Source: Chaetoderma sp. LZ-2023a (taxonomy: Eukaryota > Mollusca > Caudofoveata > Chaetodermatida > Chaetodermatidae). From it: a stretch of DNA of 64,000 nt. The stretch lies in contig CM067359.1 in assembly GCA_034401795.1 (NCBI GenBank), forward strand, positions 149,152,068 through 149,216,067, given 5' to 3'. The notes under the pieces are model-generated. The model did no database searches. It saw nothing but the letters and a program-made list of their open reading frames with translations, and was not told the DNA's origin. This document shows positions 56,432 to 64,000 of the stretch, piece after piece. A program made the translations under genes and the position numbers. How positions within the stretch are numbered: position 1 is the first letter of the stretch; each line of letters begins with the position of its first letter.

Positions 56432-57496
56432 GGAGCTCTACTATCGGCCTGGTGGATATTACCGTGAGCCCCCTCACCTACTCGAGGCTGCACATCGCAA
56501 GGGCCACAACTTCACATTGGAGACAGTTAGCCAGTGGCTCAGCCACCAGGCGATCTGGCAGATATACAGACCTCGTCCATGGCACATCAGGCATTTCGAT
56601 GAAACTGTCCTGAACAGAGTTCACCAGGCAGATGTTCTATTCCTTCCACACGACTCAGTTGGTCGTAAGACCTACAAGTATGCCCACACCATCGTCGATG
56701 TCGCCCGCAGGTACACGGCTGCAGTACCACTCACAGACAAGTCAGCTGGCCAGGTGGTCCAGGCATTCCATGGTGTCTACGAGGCTTCTGAAAATCCCCT
56801 CCATGGGCCGGAATTGTTGCAGGTCTATGAGAGTAAGGAGTTCAGAGGTGAGACTGCAGCCCTCATGCAGAAACACGGTGTGGCAGTTAGGCGAGGCGAG
56901 GTAGGGCATCACCGTGCCCAAGGTATCATTGAGCGGTGGAATCGGACACTGGCAGAGAGACTGTTACCACACCAATACGCCCAGGAAATGGCCGCGCCGA
57001 GTGAACGTTCTAGAGTATGGGTGAGAGGGCTGCCTGCTGTGGTGGAGAGATATAATGCCGAGGTTACTAGGCTAATCGGGAAGAAGCCGGAGTGGCTATC
57101 AGATACTCTGCTGTTGCCAGTCACACCTCTAGAGGAGTGAACAAGGGAGAGGAGTGTCTACCACCTGATGCTCTGGTTCGGAACCTGTATGAGCCTGGTG
57201 AGCTGGAAGGTGGTCAACGGCGTTCAACAGACCAAAACTGGTCGATAGAGGTTCACAGGCTTGACAGGTATGTGGAAGCGGAGGGGCGTCCCCCACTGTA
57301 CTACCTGGTACGCCAGCATGGAGTGCCTAGGCGACCATTTTTCGTAGAAGAGCTTCAGCTAGTCCCTTCAGACACTTTGATACTCGATGGGCTCGGTATG
57401 GACACCATCTGGCAGCACATGGCGCATATCATAGTAAGCGGAGAGTCCAAGTTTTTCCTGCTCATACGTCACCATACCCTGGTTGCGCATGTGTAG
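56370..57496 (+). pseudogene. Polinton retroviral-type integrase (frameshift, second catalytic Asp lost)
   Basis: Joins element ends to the target. The frame is open from 56370 (start probably just upstream of FLEELYYRPGG at about 56430) to 57140: an N-terminal helical region, then the catalytic core with Asp in HQADVLFLPHD, the strand KYAHTIVDVARRYTAAVPL, and Glu in GIIERWNRTLAERL. The second catalytic position, normally VDxGxEF, reads LLQVYESKEF (Asp to Tyr). A shift at 57092-57140 leads to the C-terminal module LVRNLYEPGELEGGQRR and PPLYYLVRQHGVPRRPFFVE. It overlaps the polymerase tail to tail. Confidence 0.9.
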
Positions 57497-60400
57497 GCAG
57501 GCCTCAGTTTTTAGCTCTGTCCATCCTGCCATGTAGGGTGCTGTAGAACCTCTGCCAAGAGACCTTATTCTGCTGCTTTGACATTTCCTTGGCCGCTGCG
57601 CTCTCCACGTGGTAGCATTTGGAGCAGAGAGCGATACGACGAGAGCCTTCAAACTCGAGCTTGAACTGCCCTGGAGTCCGTCCAGACCATTTCTCCCAAG
57701 CTAGCCAGTCCCGCTTATGAGCCTGGTACTCTGCTCGCAACTCACGGCGAATGACGTCGTCGAGGTTTGAGCCTGCTATAGTGATATACGCGGAGTCTGT
57801 GTCCATCTGCAGGTACTCAAAGCTGTCACGAGCTACGTAGCGATCGAGGAAGTCATATTAGAACTCCAGCATTCGCAGCTTCGTGAGCTCATAAACGGCT
57901 ATCCCCACCTGGAAGGGCCTTCGAATAGTGATTCTCAGCTTGTGATTCTGGAGCTCATATGACTCACCGATCTCCTCCAGATCTTCGAACCATACACTAT
58001 GCAGCCCCTTGTCTACCATGCGTTCACCCTTCTTGAAGCTGGTGTTGCTATGACGCTCTAGGGCCTCGATGAGCTTCCAATAGGCACTGTTGCCGATGAG
58101 TTTGAAGAGATCTGCCAAGAGCGATTTGCTCTTATCTACATCTCCCGAGCGGTGGGCCTCCGTAACATTCTCCATGAACCAGTCGAATGGGCGCTTGGCC
58201 TCATAGTCTATGGTGCGGTATACAGCAGTGATCTCCAGGCCATGGGTTATATACCACTTGAATGTCGGTGCATACAGCAGCCGCTTCTTACCAGAGAGGG
58301 CACCGACCAGCTTCTGCGTGGGGGGAAGGTTCCCCATGTTCGCCATAGATATGCCACCATCTCAGAAGAGATGGCCTCTACTGGGATCTCGTGGTTATAG
58401 ATGAGAGAAGGCATTTCCTCGAACTTTGCCGACAGAGCCTTGGGGATCTCTATATCCTCCTCAGCAAACCCAAACCAGCGGTCTGCTATGAGAGCCTCCT
58501 TAAAGCTAGCTACACCACTGGCACCGGACCAATGGTGCACTGTCTCCTTACCACATGGCATCTCTTTGGCCATCGTTGACAGGTACAGAGCATTTGCGTC
58601 GTAGCCGAGTAGACGTTGGCAGACACACTCACTCTGGCGGATTCGAGTCACACCGGTCTCGTGGTATCTGGTGAACACGATGCTGGGACCTCCAACAACA
58701 GCAGCCTTCAGCATCTCGTAGGCCTCCTTGCCCAGTGAATAGAGGCTCACATCCAGCATGTGCTGAGCAGTTCCATGTAGAAGGTACCGCAGTGACACAC
58801 CTGGGAGAGACACCGCATCTTTGAGGATGTCTATTTCTCGTTCTGTGTAGAACTCTCGCATCCGCTCTAGGGCTTCGATGAATGGACTGACGTCCAGGTT
58901 GTTGTAGTATCGCAGCCAGTCGGTGAATGTCCGCATTCCATGCTCGTTGAATGTCTGGTTCCACTGTTTCCACTCTGATCGCGTCAAGAGGTAGCCACCC
59001 ATGAGCTTGGATGTCCACGCTGAGAAGTCAGGAAGCCCTGGATAGTTGAGCCTCTCATGTGTGTCAAACCATTCATATGGGAACCAGCTCTTCTGCTGTG
59101 TGCACCCATAAGCTTTGACCCATACCTCCTATGAGACTCCTGGGCCGAGGTAATTCAGCACATCGAGAAACCGTGGCTCAGGTATTATGAGGAACATGGT
59201 CTGACTAGCCTTCTTGGCGACTTTCACTGTACCTATACTGTCAGTCATCTCAGTGACAAAGTACTTCTTGATGAAGTTCAGGTCATGCCGCCCAGGGTTG
59301 AACCCCAGTACAGGCACTTGGTCACACCACTCGTTGATCAGTCGCTGCTGTTGCTTTGGGAGCTTGTCCAGGTCTGTCGGTATTTATTGTACCTTGTCTG
59401 GATTAGATATGCTCGCCGTTGGATCACCATCCTGAACTCTCTGATCAGTTCTTTGGGGTCAGGATTGCAGAGGTGAGTGGGCTCACTCGTGGTGCCTTCT
59501 AAGGAGCAGCCAACTGACACAGAGATAGGTATGTGAGTACTCTTGATCGTGAGAGTCTCCTTAGGATGAGTCTTGATACCATCTAGGAGTGCTTTGAAGT
59601 CGTAAACTATGAAGTGTTGGCATGGGACAGTCCGAACTCATTTAGAGACACTTGGGCAGCATTTTATACAGCACTCCCACTGTACCACAATCGTGCCTCC
59701 AGATGCTCTCAGCTTCTCCTCTCGCAGGACTGTCTTGCGGTATCTTTGTTCAGCATCCTCACCTCGCTGGTGTTGTGGGTACCCATGCCAGTAACAGCCA
59801 TGGACCTGGTAAACGGTGTTGGTGGTCAGATCATAACCATCTACGCGAGCACCCTAGATCCAACGCTCGCCACCGTGCCCACACTCTACATGGTGTATGT
59901 TGACGCCTCCGTTTCTCGACTCATCCTCGACCCAACGAGTAGCCGCTAAACCGGATGGTTGGGGCGGATAGAAGGCTTTCTCATACGCGGACTGTGGCGC
60001 CTCAACCCTCTCGTCAGGACCCACTATTGTTGTTTTGCCACCTGTACAGTGATCAGCATGGCATTGAAGATTGCATGCCTGTGTAAACCTCTGCTGACAG
60101 TGACTGCAGACTAGTGTATGTGTCAGCTTGGGGATGTTCTTGATGTAGAAGGCGTGGTGGTCCTACACGCCGATGGTCATGGTGTCACGGTAGTGAGCCG
60201 CTTGCCTGATCAAGTGCCAGGTTCCCTCTTCGGTTGGTTCATACATACAAATCCTGCTCTTGGTGAAGAACTCTACCTTGTCCAGCTGATCCAGCGAGGT
60301 CTTGCAGACATCAAGTACTGTCACTGTCTTGCCGTAGAACTGTGTGGCAAGCTCTCATGCAGGATCTGTACTTCTATCAGCTCTTACTCCTCGGTGGACT

Positions 60401-61240
60401 GCTAGACATATCCAGAGACACATGTTGTCCATGTAGGTGTCGAGGGCAGTCATACTCTTCATCTGGGAAGCAGAGGAGGGCGGTCGATGACAGCCCTGAC
60501 CTCAATGTTGATTGATTGACCGAAAGCCCACTTGTTGTTGGGTCGATCGATATTGTCTGCATCGAGGCGGGCTTGCTCTCTTGCTGCCACTCAGTCCTGA
60601 GCTGCTCCTATCATGTTCAGCCACGGGCTCCCTGGAGCATTCTTGTAGAAGAGCATCACCCTACCGTCTTCGATGTGACGGATGCGATAGGTATGGGTGT
60701 AGCGGAGGAAGACGCGTTCTGGACAGTCTGCTGGATCTTGTGCATGATCTGGCCTGTGATGTCTCCTTCTAGACCTCTGAAGAATGTCCAGCATACTGAC
60801 CGGCGTCCTCTATCCTCTGTCTCCCTTTCGCCGAGACGCTGGTCGAGAATGTGTTCGCCTTCTCTCCTCATGCTCCGGGCTAAGGGTTCAGACCTCGGCC
60901 CCCTCCTCACTCGCTTAGTGATCCTGCATAGGGGAGGTAAGCACTCCAGTGGATGGTCCGCCATCCGCCTCGCTACAGTCTTGGCTCGCAAGATAGCAGT
61001 CACCTCCTCGTCCAACTGACTAAGCTCACGTATCCACTGCGCTTTCTTGTGGGGATTCCAGGGATCATCTTTGGTAAGTGCTGGAAACCTTCCCGTCTTC
61101 ATTGCTTGGGGGAGTCACTTCTGCAACTCCTCGGCACGGGCCTGTCCACTCATCTGGAGCAGGTCGGCTTTCTTGACCTTAGCGTAGCCTCTAAGGCCGA
61201 ATTGCTTTACAATAGCGCGAAGCTGTGCAACAGTAATCAT
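57368..61240 (-). pseudogene. Polinton protein-primed family B DNA polymerase (~1,290 codons, several breaks)
   Basis: Replicates the element. From the right: ATG 61238-61240 opens a SAP-like DNA-binding motif (LRAIVKQFGLRGYAKVKKAD); a stop at about 61113; a charged region; RYTHTYRIRHIEDGRVMLFY near 60700; a C2H2-type finger CSHCQQRFTQACNLQCHADH near 60045-60105; an exonuclease motif GFNPGRHDLNFIKKYF (59270-59305); polymerase motif A GYDANALYLS (58585-58610), motif B KLIGNSAYWK (58075-58103) and motif C MDTDSAY (57786-57806). The C-terminus VTYEQEKLGLSAYYD ends at 57368. Breaks: TAG 59129-59131, shifts near 58340, 57550 and several between 59300 and 61100, TAA 57858-57860. All catalytic motifs are still recognisable. 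Confidence 0.9.
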
Positions 61241-62486
61241 GGTGTATATCACTGTGGATGCCTGTCTCTAAATGGGTGTTCAGACCCTATCGATCAGGCC
61301 CATTGTGTGTAATATTGTTTGTAGATGATCGTTTACACATAGTTGAGTGTTTTGAGTGTTTACACGTAATGTATGGTTGTGCGTTCACATGTGGTATACC
61401 ATTATCGATGCTGTGTCTAATTGGGTGTTACACGCATAGCAGGTGGGCTAAACTACTATTCTTGACTTTGGCCCAGTCGAGGGTCTGTGGTCTGCGATCA
61501 TGCATTATGTTTACATCAGCATAATACATAGCGAGATTTGAACCGGCAATTTTTAAGTGTAATTCAACATATAAACAAACCAGTGCATTAGCTATCTGGC
61601 CTATGTGTATATTTTATAATGACCTAGATTTAGCTGATAACCAGTTATCTAAAATATTCTAATATGTACACACACATCGGCTGGAATATATATAGGTCTA
61701 TATCTTTGTAACAGTATTGTCAGTTTAATGGCGATAATTGAACCTGCGATTTTAAAGTGTAACATATAATATAACCAATTGACTATCTCAGATGCATTAT
61801 TGATGGTTTCACAGAGCAGAGGGAATAGGCCTACAGATTACCATCAGTAAGTATACATATATTATAGACTGTAATTTTGTAGTTACCATTGTGTTATCAG
61901 CCCAATTGATCTGTTTGCTATTATTGCACAACAAATAAGAATCATTATTTGTAATCTGATTATTGGTTCTCCATTGGCTCAGTTGATAACAGCACTGAAT
62001 TCTAATAACAAAACCATGGTTCAAATCTCTCAAAAGACCTCAGCTAGATGGTACCAGGTTCGAAATGGTACGCAATAGTGTAGGGGTACAATGACATAAA
62101 ATAGGAGCAACGGGGAACCACCTAACCTTCTCCCACCCCGCAGAAATAGAGAGAGAGACAGAGAGGCCAGCCAGAGAGGCTGGCGATAATGTGGGGGTTC
62201 TCCCGAAGAGGTGGGGCACGGGAGTTTTTTAGTTTTTTAGTTGTTTTTTTATTTTTCATGACAGTCCACAAACTCCCTATAATAATCTAGTTTCGTCATT
62301 GATCCATTTTCCTTTGTCGGAGTCCCTATGGGTATAGGCCAGCTGGCCTTCAGCATTTTGAAGACACTGTGGGAGGCACGGCCGCGTCTGCCGTAGTCCC
62401 TAGGAGGAAGTTTACTCTTTACCCATTACTCGAGAAGCATGACATCACGTCAAGACCTTGTCTCTAAATGGCGTACGTGTGGTAGT
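61241..62486. other. Polinton right non-coding region
   Basis: No coding frame recognised. Loose repeats CTCTAAATGGGTGTT (61266) and GTCTAATTGGGTGTTACAC (61415). An inverted pair GGCCAGCC/GGCTGGC at 62166-62185 and a T-rich stretch at 62224-62252. Left of the terminal repeat the region is A/T-rich and unlike the coding part. Confidence 0.5.
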
Positions 62487-62590
62487 AGTAGTAGTGTCGG
62501 AATATGATCCCTCAACTGGCCGCCGTTCGGCGATCTGTGGTGGCTCCCACCGCCCTCTCAATTCCTGGGGGCCTCCACACCAACCACATG
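62487..62590 (+). repeat. Extra, inward-facing copy of the Polinton terminal repeat
   Basis: Starts AGTAGTAGTGTCGGAATATG and continues CTCAACTGGCCGCCGTTCGG, CACCGCCCTCTCAATTCCTG and CACACCAACCACATGTC. It is inverted relative to 62591-62698, so the right end is a ~212-bp imperfect palindrome. Confidence 0.9.
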
Positions 62591-62698
62591 TCTCAACAAC
62601 CCTATGCCCCAGGGATTGAGAGGGCGGTGAGGGCAACGGATCGCCGAACGGCTGCCAGTTGAGGGAGGTGGTATCATTTTAATTCCGACACTACTCCT
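62575..62698 (-). repeat. Polinton right terminal inverted repeat
   Basis: Complement begins AGGAGTAGTGTCGGAATTAA at 62698 and matches the left terminal repeat better than the inner copy does. Confidence 0.93.
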
Positions 62699-62703
62699 GC
62701 ATG

Positions 62704-63150
62704 CAAATGGACATTCCTCAACACCAGTGCATGAGTCGTTTCGGTCTGGGTAAGTTTATAGCGTTAAGGTGACACGAGAGCAGCTAGGTGGCAATGACTT
62801 TCCTTCACATTATTATTGTAGTGCTTTTCAAAGAAGATGCTGGACAAACAATAGGATGAAACTGCTTTATTTAGGATTGGTGCTTAGTATTCAGCATTGC
62901 ATTAGCACATGCAGAGTGGAAATCTCGTCATTCACTATCCAGTCTCACCTCCAGCAACTGCACGGCCAGTTGATCCTGAAGCGACTAAGTGCTGCTAATG
63001 GAGAGATCCGATCTGCCACTCAAGTATATGACGTCGTACTAAATGGCATCACATATAGGCTGACTCCGCAATCAAAATGCGTAATGAATGAAGTATCTAG
63101 CTCCGTTATGAAGATTTGATGGTGGTCAAGTGTATGAAGTGTATGTCTTT
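62704..63150. other. Non-coding flank of the Polinton
   Basis: An open frame of 116 codons (62769-63119) has no recognisable content and lies next to repeats; not called as a gene. Confidence 0.4.
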
Positions 63151-63154
63151 GGTG

Positions 63155-63310
63155 AATTTACTATTAAATAAACATTTTGTTGAATATTTTGAAACTAAGT
63201 TGAATGGACTCGGTTGGTTTCATAGACATTGTTACACTTTCATCATAGGCAGAAACTCACCCAGTCAAATTAGTATCAAAAGATTCAATAGCTTACGTTG
63301 AAAACTGGAT
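63155..63310 (+). repeat. Hairpin MITE, copy D
   Basis: TTACTATTAAATAAACATTT, TGTTGAATATTTTGAAACTA, a diverged left arm, then ACCCAGTCAAATTAGTATCA and AAAGATTCAATAGCTTACG. Same order as copy A; the flanks are not resolved. Confidence 0.75.
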
Positions 63311-64000
63311 TCTGAGAATTCACGGTTCACATTACCGTCTAGTTTAGAAGCTTCGAAAGGAAGGATACGTCAAGTATGGCTATAGTAAAGAAGGAAGAAG
63401 ATTTATTCTGGCCAATATGTGACCTGATGATACCGAACCAGTTAAGGCCATTTTTTTTAAGAACAGGACGCAACACGGTTTCAGAACCAGGAAACATTAG
63501 AGCTTTATTTGATAGTTATTGGCAGGTCATGTGGAACTCTAAGTTGTTTTCGTTGATTACAGGTCAAGTGGACCACTATGTTACATATTATTTAGTTTTT
63601 GGTATTTGCAGCAAAACATTTATATGTATACTGAGTTATATTTCTCTAAACGAGCAGCTACATAATAAGATAATGTGAGGCGACCAGGTGTGGTTCCATT
63701 GCCATGAACCTGACAGCCCTAATGCAACTACCAGGCCCTTGATTGGCTCAGTATTGTTGACAAAGAATACGTTACTGTTGAATTATTCGACATGCATTGT
63801 CGGCGTAGACCGGCCCATTGACATATTTATGATTTAGGATAAAAATACACTATCGGTTGAATGACCGGTATCGAGGAAACATTGTGATCTACCAAGTTAA
63901 CTATCCTTATATTGAAAGGGTCGATTTCTAGGTATGTCCCATTCATTTTCTTATTAAGCTCCGCCCAACATTGTATGCGTATTGGAGTCGGTTTATAGAC
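63311..64000. other. Unassigned sequence
   Basis: A 100-codon open frame at 63376-63678 (MAIVKKEEDLFWPICDLMIP) is unrecognised and has no splice or homology support. Nothing else seen. Confidence 0.35.

Larger units (their letters stand above)
46652..62698. mobile_element. Maverick/Polinton giant DNA transposon, full length (~16.05 kb)
   Basis: Both ends carry inverted repeats of about 130 bp: AGTAGTAGTGTCGGAATTAA at the left, and at the right the complement reads AGGAGTAGTGTCGGAATTAA. GCATG lies immediately outside each end (46647-46651 and 62699-62703), a 5-6-bp target duplication in line with the 6 bp usual for Polintons. The interior carries the hallmark genes: packaging ATPase, retroviral-type integrase and protein-primed family B polymerase. 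Gene density and size (15-20 kb) fit. Nearly all large genes are broken, so the copy is non-autonomous now. Confidence 0.95.

Noticed and set aside
62769-63119. A 116-codon open frame right of the Polinton.
   Set aside because: No recognisable content; overlaps repeat-rich flank.

Overview
This is a repeat-dense stretch of an animal nuclear genome, most likely a marine invertebrate and plausibly a lophotrochozoan such as a mollusc. That taxon is an inference from the mix of elements (Tx1-like and other LINEs, Ty3/Gypsy, Tc1, a hAT-like MITE, a Maverick/Polinton) plus one split host gene with GT/AG introns. No rRNA, tRNA or CRISPR was seen.

Layout. 1-5167: 3' part of a plus-strand L1/Tx1-type LINE with a hairpin and poly(A) tail, followed by a trinucleotide microsatellite. 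5370-7010: decayed minus-strand LINE carrying a 236-bp patch copied from 10.3 kb. 7307-13383: three exons of a minus-strand SLC2A/GLUT-type sugar transporter; its 5-kb intron holds a roughly 4.1-kb terminal-inverted-repeat element with a decayed gene that I interpret as a FEN1/XPG-like nuclease family. 15780-17435: complete Tc1-like transposon with an open 341-aa transposase. 18206-23599: hAT-like MITE (8-bp target duplication) split by a Ty3/Gypsy element (LTRs, 5-bp target duplication) that has lost its integrase core. 24166-24865: three tandem ~220-270-bp repeats. 25.87-32.2 kb: a second decayed Gypsy element. 33.6-34.4 kb: two unrecognised ORFs. 37.9-40.2 kb: another decayed LINE, abutting a better-preserved copy of the FEN-like nuclease gene (40244-42721, minus). 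43.5-46.2 kb: several copies of a hairpin MITE that also occurs at 8.2, 11.3, 13.0, 18.0 and 63.2 kb.

46652-62698 is a full-length (about 16 kb) Maverick/Polinton with terminal inverted repeats and a GCATG flank on both sides. It encodes a packaging ATPase, a retroviral-type integrase, a protein-primed family B DNA polymerase and about fifteen small, mostly unrecognised genes packed like a virus genome. Nearly all its larger genes carry frameshifts or nonsense codons, so this copy is dead or dying; the second catalytic Asp of the integrase reads as Tyr.

The only clear host gene is the sugar transporter. Everything else recognisable is mobile DNA at different stages of decay, with nested insertions that allow relative dating.
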